Of a stretch of 64,000 nucleotides of DNA, positions 7,610 to 16,490 are shown one piece after another. Position numbers and translations under genes: made by a program. The stretch's first letter is position 1; each line of letters starts with the position of its first letter. The notes under the pieces were generated by a model. The model did no database searches. It saw nothing but the letters and a program-made list of their open reading frames with translations, and was not told where the DNA came from. Source of the stretch: Pseudomonas alcaligenes (lineage in GTDB: Bacteria; Pseudomonadota; Gammaproteobacteria; Pseudomonadales; Pseudomonadaceae); NCBI RefSeq assembly GCF_014490745.1, contig NZ_LZEU01000001.1:2321501-2385500 (forward strand). The letters run 5' to 3'.

Positions 7610-8437
7610 ATGAAAAAAACAATTACAACCCTGGTGGCAGCGGGTGCTGTTGGTAGCGCTGCGGTACTGGCCGGAGCCTATGCCGGCTTGGTCAATATCG
7701 GCGCCGACGATCCCCATTTCCCGGCCGTGCATGCCTTCCTAACTATGGCGCGTGACCGCTCCATCGAAGTGCGCGCCAAGGACATCGAAGTACCCAAGCT
7801 GGACGATGAGGCGCTTATCCGCACGGGAGCGGGCAACTACAACGCTATGTGTATTGGTTGCCACCTCGCGCCCGGCGTGGCCAAGACTGAGCTCAGCCAG
7901 GCACTTTATCCTGCGCCACCAAATCTCGCCGAAATCGGTGTAGATGGAAACCCGGCAGCTGCCTTCTGGGTCATCAAGCATGGCATCAAGGCCACCGGCA
8001 TGCCGGCTTGGGGCAAGAGCATGGCTGATGAGTACATCTGGGGCATGGTTGCCTTCCTGAACCAGCTACCGAAGATGGACGCCGAGCGATACCAGACCTT
8101 GGTGGCATCCAGTGGCGGCCACGAGCACGGTGGCGGGGAAAGCCAGATGCACAACCATGAAGGGCAGCATGGCGGTAACAAGCCTGACCACCATGGCGAT
8201 GCCGCCGCTGGTGAAGACCATCATGGCTCTGGGGCGTCTGAGGCAGCGCCCGGACATCATGATTCGGCACCTGCAGATCACCATGGCGGGGCTGCCCCAA
8301 GCTCTGATCATCATGCAGGGGAAGCTTCCTCTGGCGATGAGGGTAGCTCCGGTGCTCACCACTCTGAGCAACCCCCGAAAGCTGCCCCTAAGACCCATAC
8401 CCACAGCGATGGCAAAGAGCACGTCCATGAAAGTTAA
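7610..8437 (+). CDS. c-type cytochrome with His-rich C-terminal tail, cop operon
   Basis: This 275-residue exported protein has an N-terminal hydrophobic signal/anchor (~residues 5-30). The heme-c motif CIGCH lies at residues ~80-84, and a likely axial Met occurs in GMPAWGKSM near residue 127, giving a single cytochrome c domain ending around residue 160. The last ~110 residues are low-complexity, rich in His, Gly, Ala and Ser (HHGDAAAGEDHHG, HHSEQPP), and look metal-binding. It lies 9 bp after copB and overlaps copG by 11 bp. Similar cytochromes occur in cop operons, where they may accept electrons from CopA. The tail is unusually long. Confidence 0.88.
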   Translation: MKKTITTLVAAGAVGSAAVLAGAYAGLVNIGADDPHFPAVHAFLTMARDRSIEVRAKDIEVPKLDDEALIRTGAGNYNAMCIGCHLAPGVAKTELSQALYPAPPNLAEIGVDGNPAAAFWVIKHGIKATGMPAWGKSMADEYIWGMVAFLNQLPKMDAERYQTLVASSGGHEHGGGESQMHNHEGQHGGNKPDHHGDAAAGEDHHGSGASEAAPGHHDSAPADHHGGAAPSSDHHAGEASSGDEGSSGAHHSEQPPKAAPKTHTHSDGKEHVHES

Positions 8438-8882
8438 AAGCAAAGGCGCGCGCCTGGCTACCCTGGCGGCTTTGTTCACCATCGCTTCCGTGCAGGCCGC
8501 CGAGTCTATGACCATCGATGTGCATCGGGATGCCAATTGCGGTTGCTGCAAGAAGTGGATCTCGCACCTTGAAGCGAGCGGTTTCAAGGTCATTGATCAC
8601 GTCGAAGGCGACATGACTTCGGTCAAGCAGAAACTGGGCGTCGCTCCGCGACTGGCGTCATGTCATACCGCGGTGATTGACGGAAAATTCGTCGAAGGTC
8701 ATGTGCCAGCAGCGCAGGTGGTCGAGCTCACCAAGCGCAACGACTTGGTCGGCATCGCTGTACCCGGAATGCCGGCCGGTTCTCCAGGAATGGAAGTGGG
8801 AGGCGTGCAGCATGCCTACCAAGTCATCGGTCTGACTAAAACCGGGGCTGAGCAGATCGTCGCCGAATACCCCGCCCAGTAA
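8427..8882 (+). CDS. copG: DUF411 protein, CopG-like periplasmic copper protein
   Basis: This 151-residue protein has a signal peptide ending near VQAAE, then the DUF411 domain. The N-terminal site VHRDANCGCCKKWISHLEASGF contains the CGCC motif, and a second conserved Cys/His lies in LASCHTAVIDG. CopG-type proteins bind copper clusters through these cysteines and are proposed to interconvert Cu(I)/Cu(II). ATG 8427 overlaps the end of the cytochrome gene; the longer frame from 8112 is the shadow of that gene's tail. It is the last gene of the cop operon. Confidence 0.92.
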   Translation: MKVKSKGARLATLAALFTIASVQAAESMTIDVHRDANCGCCKKWISHLEASGFKVIDHVEGDMTSVKQKLGVAPRLASCHTAVIDGKFVEGHVPAAQVVELTKRNDLVGIAVPGMPAGSPGMEVGGVQHAYQVIGLTKTGAEQIVAEYPAQ

Positions 8883-8946
8883 CTTGCTGCACAGCCAGAC
8901 GCCTGGTCGACATTCCAATGAGTGACGTCTAGGGCATCTGCGCCTA

Positions 8947-8970
8947 TAAAAAAGCGCCCGATTGGGCGCC
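8947..8970 (-). terminator. Rho-independent terminator of the OprD-like gene
   Basis: On the minus strand GCGCCC-AATC-GGGCGC is followed directly by TTTTTTATA, a canonical intrinsic terminator. It lies ~86 bp after the porin stop codon. On the plus strand the same hairpin has no U-tract, so it mainly stops minus-strand transcripts, facing the end of copG. Confidence 0.8.
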
Positions 8971-9017
8971 GAGGGCTGTCTCCAAAACCAAAGGAGCACT
9001 CTAGGGGACAGCAGCTT

Positions 9018-9052
9018 AGTAGGTAGAGCGGCAGTAGGCCGCTCTATCTACT
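9018..9052. terminator. Hairpin immediately after the OprD-like stop codon
   Basis: A 15-bp stem (AGTAGGTAGAGCGGC with GCCGCTCTATCTACT, one G-U/mismatch position) and a 5-nt loop end four bases from the porin stop codon. It has no clear U-tract and probably protects or attenuates the transcript ahead of the terminator at 8947. Confidence 0.5.
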
Positions 9053-9055
9053 GAG

Positions 9056-10381
9056 TTAAAGAACTTCTAACGGGTATTCGACGATGAGGCGGAACTCATC
9101 TAGATCCGATTCGAAGTCGGTAGCTCGAGTTGTGGCCTGCCGAAAGCGGAATGACATGTCCTTCAACGAACCGGTCTGCATGACGTATTTGACCTCGATG
9201 TCACGCTCCCAGCGTTTCTGATCGGTGAGCGGAGCACCATTGTCATCACGTCTCATGTAGACCTCGTTGGCATTGCTGTAGTCGGCATCCCAGCCGTGCG
9301 CATAACGAGTCATGAAGCTCAGGCCCGGCATACCAAACGACGCCATGTCCACGTCATAGCGCACTTGCCACGACTTTTCCTTTGGGGAGTTGAAGTCGCT
9401 GTACTGGATTGAGTTATCGAGGTAGATGGAGTCGGACTGTCGCAGGTAATCGAAGTCGTCATTGCCATTGTTCCGCTGGAGACCTACCAGCACAGTGTGC
9501 GCTCCGACCTGGAGGCCGACCTTGCCGCTCCAAATGTTGTTATCAAAACTGCCGAGGAGCTGCTTCCCTTGGTCGACGGCCTTGTAGTAATTCAAACCAC
9601 CAATCAGGGCGACATCATCCGCAAGCGGGTAGCTCCAAGTACTGCCCGCGTAGTATTGGCTCCAGGCATCTTTGAGGCGGCTGGTGTAAAGGCTGAAGCC
9701 AACGTTGTCGTTGAGCGTGTAATCCCCTCCGAAGTAGGCGATCCACGGAGAGTCGACTTCGCCTGCGTAGAAGGTTGCGAAGCCATCTCGCATGCTGCTG
9801 GAGTTTGGTTGGCTCATCGAGTGCAGCCTCCCACCCTGGAGAGCCAAGCCGTCGAGACTGGTGTTGGATACGGTGACGCCGCGGAAACTTTCCGGCAGCA
9901 GTCGCGAATCGCCGTACTGCACGACAGGCGTCACAGGGAATACATCGCCCACTTTGATCTCAGTGTCGAGAAAGCGAGTCTTTACGGCGCCGCCGAGCTT
10001 GGAGTAATTGTCCTCGGCCTGGCCGAGACTGTTGTAGGGCATGACATCGACCGAGCCACCCGCTCCTGAACGGCCGTCACCCGAGTCAAGCTTGATTCCA
10101 AGCATGGCGAATGCGTCGACGCCAAAGCCAATGGTGCCCTGCGTGAAGCCCGACTCGAAGCGGCCTATGACACCGTGGGCCCATTCTTCGGAGTAGCCGT
10201 TTCCGCTGCTACTTGATTGGCCTTTGCGGAAATCACGGTTGAAGTAGAGATTCCGATTGAGGATGCTCAGACTACTTCCTTCGATAAATCCCTCTTTGTT
10301 TTCCTCGGCGGCCATTGCAGCCTGCCCAACGCTGACGCTCAAGGCGATCAGAGAAAGTCCCAACAGAGACTTGTTGTTCAT
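9056..10381 (-). CDS. OprD-family outer-membrane porin
   Basis: This 441-residue beta-barrel porin starts at ATG 10381 with GGAGCG upstream; the in-frame ATG at 10483 would add a non-signal leader. It has a signal peptide MNNKSLLGLSLIALSVSVGQ ending AMAA. The OprD hallmark follows: GFIEGSSLSILNRNLYFNRDFRKG, later GFGVDAFAMLGIKLDSG, and a terminal FRLIVEYPLEVL. OprD-type porins take up amino acids, small organic acids or peptides. Its substrate cannot be read from sequence. Its placement between copper genes is notable, since porin levels influence copper entry. It is convergent with the cop operon. Confidence 0.93.
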   Translation of the reverse strand: MNNKSLLGLSLIALSVSVGQAAMAAEENKEGFIEGSSLSILNRNLYFNRDFRKGQSSSSGNGYSEEWAHGVIGRFESGFTQGTIGFGVDAFAMLGIKLDSGDGRSGAGGSVDVMPYNSLGQAEDNYSKLGGAVKTRFLDTEIKVGDVFPVTPVVQYGDSRLLPESFRGVTVSNTSLDGLALQGGRLHSMSQPNSSSMRDGFATFYAGEVDSPWIAYFGGDYTLNDNVGFSLYTSRLKDAWSQYYAGSTWSYPLADDVALIGGLNYYKAVDQGKQLLGSFDNNIWSGKVGLQVGAHTVLVGLQRNNGNDDFDYLRQSDSIYLDNSIQYSDFNSPKEKSWQVRYDVDMASFGMPGLSFMTRYAHGWDADYSNANEVYMRRDDNGAPLTDQKRWERDIEVKYVMQTGSLKDMSFRFRQATTRATDFESDLDEFRLIVEYPLEVL

Positions 10382-10715
10382 AAAACGCTCCTGATGCTTT
10401 TTGGCAGTTTTAATTGTGAATTTGTATATGTGCCCAAGCGTTCCGGTTAAGCGGCACGCTTTCGACATACTTCCACATGCCAAATAACGCCAAGGTGACC
10501 TGAAAATTACTTTTTCGTCAGTTGCGCGTCATTAATTCCTATTTCTAGCTCCCGCGGTTCTTGCCTTAGTGGGCGAACAGGTATGGCCAGAAAGTTACTA
10601 TGAACTTATAAACTGCGCAGGGAGTCCTAGACATGAGCGATTGAGGCTCATCCACTTCGGGATAATAAGCACATCATTCTGGGGTGCCTCTCCCGACCTT
10701 TTCCGGAGATTCACT
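10382..10715. other. Intergenic region between divergent porin and DUF305 genes
   Basis: This 334-bp gap is more AT-rich than its flanks and must hold both promoters. No cop box or clear dyad was recognised; TTACTTTTTCGTCAG and flanking AT tracts are the only notable sequences. No convincing gene was seen. Confidence 0.4.
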
Positions 10716-11069
10716 ATGTTACAACCACACGACAACCTTAATGTTGGCCGCTTTACGCTGTCGGCCTGTGCGATGGCGATTGTCGCTATGTCCCTGTTAG
10801 TAACGCCTACCTGGACGAATGCTAACGAATCTGCAGATGCCAAGAATGCAGGGCATATGCAGGATGGCATGTCGATGACCGGCGACGCGGATTACGACTT
10901 CGCAGCGAATATGCGGATGCACCATCAGATGGGCGTAGATATGGCGAAAACCGAGCTCAAAAATGGCAAAGACGCAGAGATGCGCCGTATGGCTGAGGAC
11001 ATCATTACCGCGCAACAGAAAGAAATCGCCGCACTCGATCAATGGCTGAAGGCGCGCAAAAAGCCATGA
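10716..11069 (+). CDS. DUF305-family periplasmic metal-binding protein
   Basis: This 117-residue exported protein has a hydrophobic segment at residues ~15-33 (signal or anchor). The mature part contains the DUF305 helices: DYDFAANMRMHHQMGVDMAK, then EMRRMAEDIITAQQKEIAALDQWL. The MRMHHQMGVDMA block supplies His and Met ligands. In the family, members such as CopM bind copper. ATG 10716 follows TTCCGGAG with good spacing; the frame extends upstream to 10569 but that part has no signal-like sequence. It probably serves copper tolerance, given its neighbours. Confidence 0.88.
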   Translation: MLQPHDNLNVGRFTLSACAMAIVAMSLLVTPTWTNANESADAKNAGHMQDGMSMTGDADYDFAANMRMHHQMGVDMAKTELKNGKDAEMRRMAEDIITAQQKEIAALDQWLKARKKP

Positions 11070-11370
11070 ACCAGGTGTCCTGAAGCCTAATCTTGCAAGG
11101 CTCAATCATGCCTGCTCAGTGTCGTGTGTTGTCGGGCCGGCTGATCTGGACCACGGAGAAAAATCTATGGCTACTTCTGCCGTCAAGCGTGCGACACCCG
11201 TGTTCGTGGAAGTCGGCAGGGCTCTGCTAGCCCGTAACTTTCGTAGATGCGACGCTGGCTGTTCGGCAGCTCATAGAAACCTGCCGCGCCGAGCAAAGTC
11301 CACCCGCGGCTTCTGTCTTTCAGGACGTCCCCGCCTGTGGGCAGAACGTACCGAAATATGGAGAGCGATG
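11070..11370. other. Gap between DUF305 and DUF326 genes
   Basis: The reading frame of the downstream DUF326 gene continues upstream to 11119, and an ATG at 11167 has GGAG before it. The encoded ~68 residues (Arg-rich, no recognisable motif) are not typical of the family. I treat this as leader sequence, possibly a relic of a small gene. Confidence 0.35.
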
Positions 11371-11700
11371 ATGACACATACCCAGTTTCATTCCTGTATC
11401 CAAGCCTGCATAGACTGTGCTCTTTCCTGTGAGAGCTGCGCGTCAGCCTGCCTAGGTGAGGGCGATGTGCAGATGATGGCTAAGTGCATCCAGCTTGATC
11501 GAGATTGCGCAAGTTTCTGCACTCTCGCGGCCATTCTGATGAGCCGTCAAAGTACATACGCTAAAACCTTCTGCAGATTGTGCGCAGAAGTGTGCAGGGC
11601 CTGCGGAGAGGAATGCAGCAAACATCAATCCGATCATTGTCAGAAGTGCGCGAAAGCCTGCCTCGCCTGTGCAGAAGAATGTGAGCGAATGGCGGCTTAG
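11371..11700 (+). CDS. Four-helix-bundle copper-binding protein (DUF326/Csp-like)
   Basis: This 109-residue protein is very rich in regularly spaced cysteines: HSCIQACIDCALSCESCASAC, DRDCASFC, FCRLCAEVCRACGEECSKH and CQKCAKACLACAEECE. They line the core of a four-helix bundle in copper storage proteins (Csp). With no signal peptide on the chosen start, it would be a cytosolic Cu(I) store. Adjacent ATGs at 11368 and 11371 are possible; 11371 has better spacing to GGAGAG. It follows the DUF305 gene in the same direction. Confidence 0.9.
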   Translation: MTHTQFHSCIQACIDCALSCESCASACLGEGDVQMMAKCIQLDRDCASFCTLAAILMSRQSTYAKTFCRLCAEVCRACGEECSKHQSDHCQKCAKACLACAEECERMAA

Positions 11701-11706
11701 CTGCCC

Positions 11707-11738
11707 GAGGGCGATGCACTTAATGCTGCATCGCCCTC
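11707..11738 (+). terminator. Hairpin after the DUF326 gene
   Basis: A perfect 12-bp stem, GAGGGCGATGCA with TGCATCGCCCTC around an 8-nt loop, lies 7 bp after the DUF326 stop. No strong U-tract follows, so termination efficiency is uncertain. The remaining AT-rich gap up to 11982 shows no gene. Confidence 0.6.
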
Positions 11739-11982
11739 CATAAGGCCTTACTCGTTTATTTTATTGGCTGTTTTCAGCTCAGCCTTCAGGGCGGTCAATT
11801 AGAAGCCCAATTTCTGCAAATATACTACGACTTACAAGCGCCCTTGCCATTTAATAAACGATTTGGCCTGACCGAGTCACACCAAGTAAAGCTTGCCTGC
11901 AGGCAATTTAAACAGGCTTATTATCTAACGACACCAAGATTGAAAGCTGCAAGCGAAGCTCAGAGGTGAATAATCAATGCAG

Positions 11983-12933
11983 TTATTTCGCGCCACATCG
12001 ATTAATCTCGATACTTACATGAACTAACTCTTCGTGAATGCTCAACTGTTGTCTGAAGTAGTCCGGCTCGGCGCTATCCTTGACGGCAAGCGCGAGGATG
12101 CATGCGTACTTCCCCTTGCCGACACGCCAGACGTGTAGGTCAGTGATAGTGGCTAGGATGGGACTTGCCTCAATAACTTCCCTGATTTCCGCGACCACTG
12201 GGGCATCCATTTCCGCATCGAGCAGAATGCACCCGGTGTCCCGCAGTAACCCATAAGCCCAGATCGCAACCAGTCCAGCACCGACGATCCCCATCACCGG
12301 GTCGAGCCAGCTAGCGCCCCAAAATTTGCCACCGGTGAGGGCAAGGATGGCGAGTATCGAAGTCGCAGCGTCTGCCACGACGTGCAAATAGGCAGAGCGC
12401 AGATTCAGGTCGTGATGGTGATCATGAGCGCCATGCTCATGGTGATGGCCATGTTCGTGGTGGTGGGCATGGCCATCTTTGAGTAACCACGCACAGGCGA
12501 GATTCACCAGCAAGCCAACGGCAGCGATCGCGATGGCTTGATCGTAGTGAATCGGTGACGGTGAGATCAGACGCTCAACTGATTGGTAGAGCATGAGCAT
12601 GGCCACCCCCACGAGGAAGATTGCGCTGGTAAAGCCGCCCAGCACCTCAATTTTCCACGTGCCGAAGGCAAACCGCGTATCGCTGGCAAAGTGTCGGGCC
12701 GCCGCGTAGGCCAGCACTGAAAGGCCCAGCGCTAGAGCGTGTGAGCTCATATGCCAGCCATCGGCCAGGAGCGCCATCGAGTTATACAGCCAGCCGCCGA
12801 CAATCTCCGCCACCATCATCGTGGCGGTCAGAAGCACGGCCCAGCGGGTGTTTCTTTCGGCCAGCGGGTTGCCCTCATCAAAGACGTGGGAGTGTTGCCA
12901 GCGATTGGCGGGGGCGGGGGCGGGAGACTGCAT
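11983..12933 (-). CDS. dmeF: Cation diffusion facilitator, DmeF-like Co/Ni efflux
   Basis: This 316-residue CDF transporter has six predicted transmembrane helices. The N-terminal HSHVFDEGNPLAERNT is typical of the DmeF subgroup. HxxxD-type metal-site residues lie in NSMALLADGWHMSSHALAL (TM2) and HVVADAATSILAI (TM5). A His-rich cytoplasmic loop (DGHAHHHEHGHHHEHGAHDHHHD, residues ~153-175) separates TM4 and TM5, and the C-terminal domain ends near ISIEINRCGAK. Proteins of this group export Co(II) and Ni(II) in exchange for protons. It is divergent from an RcnR/FrmR-family repressor, the standard dmeRF arrangement. Confidence 0.92.
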   Translation of the reverse strand: MQSPAPAPANRWQHSHVFDEGNPLAERNTRWAVLLTATMMVAEIVGGWLYNSMALLADGWHMSSHALALGLSVLAYAAARHFASDTRFAFGTWKIEVLGGFTSAIFLVGVAMLMLYQSVERLISPSPIHYDQAIAIAAVGLLVNLACAWLLKDGHAHHHEHGHHHEHGAHDHHHDLNLRSAYLHVVADAATSILAILALTGGKFWGASWLDPVMGIVGAGLVAIWAYGLLRDTGCILLDAEMDAPVVAEIREVIEASPILATITDLHVWRVGKGKYACILALAVKDSAEPDYFRQQLSIHEELVHVSIEINRCGAK

Positions 12934-12960
12934 TCTGGGTGTCCTTCAAGTAGCTCTAAT

Positions 12961-12978
12961 ATACTATACCCCAGTATA
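12961..12978. promoter_or_regulatory. RcnR/DmeR-type operator between dmeF and its regulator
   Basis: ATACT-ATACCCC-AGTAT combines inverted flanks with a central C-tract, the pattern (TACT...C/G tract...AGTA) bound by RcnR/DmeR-class repressors. It lies midway between the divergent starts (27 and 20 bp away) and can control both genes. Confidence 0.8.
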
Positions 12979-12998
12979 CCAATCTCTTAAGGTGCCCC

Positions 12999-13274
12999 AT
13001 GGCTCATACGGCTAAATCGCAAAAACAACTCCTGACTCGTGTGCGACGTATCAAGGGGCAGGCGCAGGCTTTGGAAAAGGCGCTGGAACAGGAAAGTGAA
13101 TGCGCCGCGATTCTTCAGCAGATCGCCGCGATCCGGGGTGCGGTTAATGGGCTAATGGCTGAAGTGCTAGAGGGGCACATCCGCGAACACTTGGGGGCAG
13201 ATGATGTTTCCCCGCAACAGCGGCACGAGGACTTGGAGCAAGTCGTTGGTGTACTCCGCTCCTACCTGAAGTAG
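12999..13274 (+). CDS. RcnR/FrmR-family metal-responsive repressor (DmeR-like)
   Basis: This 91-residue all-helical repressor of the CsoR/RcnR family contains MAHTAKSQKQLLTRVRRIKGQAQALEKALE and CAAILQQIAAIRGAVNGLM, with Cys35 and His residues (His3, GHIREHL) at positions used for Co/Ni coordination. Apo-protein would bind the adjacent operator and repress dmeF and itself, with metal releasing it. Formaldehyde-sensing FrmR is the main relative to exclude. His at position 3 and the dmeF partner favour metal sensing. Confidence 0.9.
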   Translation: MAHTAKSQKQLLTRVRRIKGQAQALEKALEQESECAAILQQIAAIRGAVNGLMAEVLEGHIREHLGADDVSPQQRHEDLEQVVGVLRSYLK

Positions 13275-13349
13275 GGCAATCCAACGAACCCAGGCCAATC
13301 ACTGAAACCTCATAGCTGTCTCGGATTGGCCCAAGTGAAGGATGACGAT

Positions 13350-16300
13350 CTATGAAGGGGTACCGTTTGCTTTGGTATGTCTCCGCATCAGCCAAAAGGC
13401 GGCCGGCAACACCAGCATGGACATCAGTGGTGCGGTGATCATGCCTCCGACCATGGGCGCGGCGATGCGCTTCATGACCTCCGAGCCAGCGCCACCTCCC
13501 CACAGGATCGGCAGCAGCCCGGCGATGATCACGGCCACAGTCATCACCTTGGGCCTGACACGCAGCACCGCGCCTTCGCGAATCGCCTCAAGCAGTGCCG
13601 CAGAGTCGTTGCGCCCAGCAGCCACGCGTGCATGCCAGGCGTTCTTCAGATACAGCAGCATGATCACCCCGAATTCGGCTGAGACTCCGGCCAAGGCGAT
13701 GAAGCCGACCCCTGTGGCCACCGACAGGTTGAAGCCGAACCAGTAGAGCAGCCAGATACCACCCGACAGGGCGAAGGGCAGGGTGGCCATGATCAACAAG
13801 GCCTCGCTGAAGCGGCTGAAGGTCAGGTTGAGCAGCACGAAGATGATCAACAGGGTTGCCGGTACCACCCAGGTCAGTCGGGCATTGGCGCGTTCCAGGA
13901 ACTCGAACTGACCGGAGTAGGAGACGGTCATGCCTGCGTCCAGTTGGACGCGCTCGGTGACCCGCTGCTGTAACTCACGCACTGTCGATGCCAGGTCCCG
14001 GCCGCGGACATCGACATAGACCCAGCCCGAGAGACGCCCGTTCTCGCTACGCAGCATCGGTGGACCATCAGTCAGGCTGATCTGGGCGACAGTCCCTAAT
14101 GTAATTTGCTGGCCCGTCGCGGTCAGAATCGGTAACCGCCGCAAAGCCTCCGGGCTGTCCCGCCACTCCCTGGGATAGCGCAGGCTAATCGGGAAGCGGG
14201 CCAGCCCCTCGACCGTTTCGCCGATGTTGCTGCCGCCGATGGCCCCCGACACCATTGACTGCACGTCGGCGATGCTCAGGCCATAGCGCGCTGCGGCCAG
14301 GCGATCGATCTGGATGTCCACGTAACGGCCGCCAGTAAGGCGCTCTGCCAGTGCGGAGCTTACCCCGGGCACATCCTTGGCCACGGCTTCGATATCACGG
14401 GTGAGGCGCTCAATATCGGCCAGCGAGGTGCCGGCAACCTTGACCCCAATCGGGCTCTTGATCCCCGTCGCCAGCATGTCGATGCGGTTACGAATCGGCG
14501 GAACCCAGATGTTGGACAGCCCCGGAACTTTCACCGCCTGATCCAGTTCCTCGATGAGCTTTTCCGACGTCATTCCCGGGCGCCACTGCTCACGCGGCTT
14601 GAATTGCACCGTGGTCTCGAACATCTCCAGCGGCGCTGGGTCGGTAGCGGTTTCCGCCCGCCCGGCCTTGCCGAACACCCGCGCCACTTCCGGCACCGTG
14701 AGGATCATCCGGTTGGTCTGCTGCAGCAGTTGTGTTGCCTTGCTTGCAGGCAAGCCGGGCAGGGCCGACGGCATATACAAAAGATCGCCCTCGTCCATGG
14801 GCGGTAGGAACTCGCCACCCAGTCTGCTGAGGGGCCAGAGGCTGGAGAGGAAGACCAGCAAGGCCATAGCAAGCGTGGCCTTGGGCCAGGCCAGAACAAA
14901 CTCCAGCACCGGCCGGTAAGCATTGATCAGCCAGCGGTTCAAAGGATTTTGCTGCTCGCTGGGGATATGCCCGCGAATCCAGTAGCCCATCAGCACCGGC
15001 ACCAGGGTGACCGATAGTCCGGCAGCGGCCGCCATGGCATAGGTCTTGGTAAAGGCCAGCGGACCGAAGAGTCGGCCTTCCTGGGCCTCCAGTGTGAAGA
15101 CGGGGAGGAAGGACAGGGTGATGATCAGCAAGCTGAAGAACAATGCTGGCCCGACTTCGGCCGCGGCTTCGCCAATCACCCGCCAGTGCGCCTCGCCATG
15201 GAGCTGTTTATCAGGATTACGGGCCTTCCAGGCCTCGATGTGCTTGTGGGCGTTCTCGATCATCACCACCGCGGCATCGACCATGGCGCCAATGGCGATG
15301 GCGATGCCGCCAAGCGACATGATGTTGGCGTTGATGCCCTGGTAGCGCATGACGATGAAGGCCATCAGGATGCCCAAGGGCAGGGTGATGATCGCTACCA
15401 GCGACGAGCGCAGATGCCAGAGGAAGATCAGGCAAACCAGGGCGACCACCACGAACTCTTCCAGCAGCTTGTAGCTGAGGTTGTCGATGGCGCGCTTTAT
15501 CAGTTGGGAGCGATCATAGGTGGTAACCACCTCGACGCCGGCGGGCAGGCTGGCTTTCAAGGCATCCAGTTTGGCCTTCACCGCCTGGATGGTGTCCTGG
15601 GCATTCTTGCCAGAGCGCAGAATGACCACGCCGCCGACCACTTCGCCGTGGCCGTCCAGCTCGGCAATGCCTCGGCGCATCTCCGGCCCAAGTTGAATGG
15701 TGGCCACCTGGCCCAACAGCACCGGAACCCCGCTTGCTGTGGCCCGCAGCGGCACATTGCGAAAGTCTTCCAGACTCTGCAGATAGCCTGAGGCTCGCAC
15801 CATATACTCACGCTCCGCCAGCTCCAGGATGGCACCACCGGTTTCCTGGTTGGCACTCTTCAGGGCTGCCTCGATCTCTTGTTGAGTCACGCCATAGGCC
15901 ACCAATTTCTGGGGGTCGAGCACGACCTGGTACTGCTTGACCATGCCACCGAGGGTGGCCACCTCGGCGACGTTGGGGAGGCTCTTCAGCTCGTATTTGA
16001 GAAACCAATCCTGCAGCGCACGTAGTTGGGCGAGGTCATGCTTGCCGCTGCGGTCGACTAGGGCGTACTGGTAGATCCAGCCCACGCCGGTGGCGTCCGG
16101 CCCCAGGGTAGTGGTTACGCCCTCGGGCAGGCGCTCCTGGGCCTGGTTGAGGTACTCCAGTACCCGCGAGCGCGCCCAGTAGAGGTCAGTACCGTCCTCG
16201 AACAGCACGTAGACGAAGGAGTCACCGAAGAACGAGTAGCCGCGTACCGTCTTCGCCCCCGGCACCGAGAGCATGGTGGTGGCCAGCGGGTAGGTCACCT

Positions 16301-16490
16301 GGTTCTCGATGATCTGCGGCGCCTGGCCGGGAAAGCTGGTTCTGATGATGACCTGGGTATCGGACAGATCCGGCAGTGCATCCAGCGGCGTGCTGCGCAG
16401 CGACCAGAGGCCCAGCGCGGTGATGAACAAGGTCGCCAGCAGCACCAGGAAGCGATTGCCGATCGACCAGTGAATCAGGCGCTCGATCAT
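13350..16490 (-). CDS. cusA: CusA-type heavy-metal RND efflux pump
   Basis: This 1046-residue inner-membrane RND transporter has twelve transmembrane helices and two large periplasmic loops. Family marks are [18 protein letters not shown] at the N-terminus, [69 protein letters not shown] in TM4 and [22 protein letters not shown]. These fit the monovalent-metal (HME4, Cu(I)/Ag(I)) subgroup better than CzcA. It overlaps cusB by 4 bp (ATGA). With CusB and CusC it forms the tripartite periplasm-to-outside copper/silver exporter. Confidence 0.95.
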   Translation of the reverse strand: MIERLIHWSIGNRFLVLLATLFITALGLWSLRSTPLDALPDLSDTQVIIRTSFPGQAPQIIENQVTYPLATTMLSVPGAKTVRGYSFFGDSFVYVLFEDGTDLYWARSRVLEYLNQAQERLPEGVTTTLGPDATGVGWIYQYALVDRSGKHDLAQLRALQDWFLKYELKSLPNVAEVATLGGMVKQYQVVLDPQKLVAYGVTQQEIEAALKSANQETGGAILELAEREYMVRASGYLQSLEDFRNVPLRATASGVPVLLGQVATIQLGPEMRRGIAELDGHGEVVGGVVILRSGKNAQDTIQAVKAKLDALKASLPAGVEVVTTYDRSQLIKRAIDNLSYKLLEEFVVVALVCLIFLWHLRSSLVAIITLPLGILMAFIVMRYQGINANIMSLGGIAIAIGAMVDAAVVMIENAHKHIEAWKARNPDKQLHGEAHWRVIGEAAAEVGPALFFSLLIITLSFLPVFTLEAQEGRLFGPLAFTKTYAMAAAAGLSVTLVPVLMGYWIRGHIPSEQQNPLNRWLINAYRPVLEFVLAWPKATLAMALLVFLSSLWPLSRLGGEFLPPMDEGDLLYMPSALPGLPASKATQLLQQTNRMILTVPEVARVFGKAGRAETATDPAPLEMFETTVQFKPREQWRPGMTSEKLIEELDQAVKVPGLSNIWVPPIRNRIDMLATGIKSPIGVKVAGTSLADIERLTRDIEAVAKDVPGVSSALAERLTGGRYVDIQIDRLAAARYGLSIADVQSMVSGAIGGSNIGETVEGLARFPISLRYPREWRDSPEALRRLPILTATGQQITLGTVAQISLTDGPPMLRSENGRLSGWVYVDVRGRDLASTVRELQQRVTERVQLDAGMTVSYSGQFEFLERANARLTWVVPATLLIIFVLLNLTFSRFSEALLIMATLPFALSGGIWLLYWFGFNLSVATGVGFIALAGVSAEFGVIMLLYLKNAWHARVAAGRNDSAALLEAIREGAVLRVRPKVMTVAVIIAGLLPILWGGGAGSEVMKRIAAPMVGGMITAPLMSMLVLPAAFWLMRRHTKANGTPS

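Noticed and set aside
8112..8426. Upstream extension of copG
   Set aside because: It is an alternative frame of the cytochrome's His-rich tail; the copG signal peptide starts at 8427.
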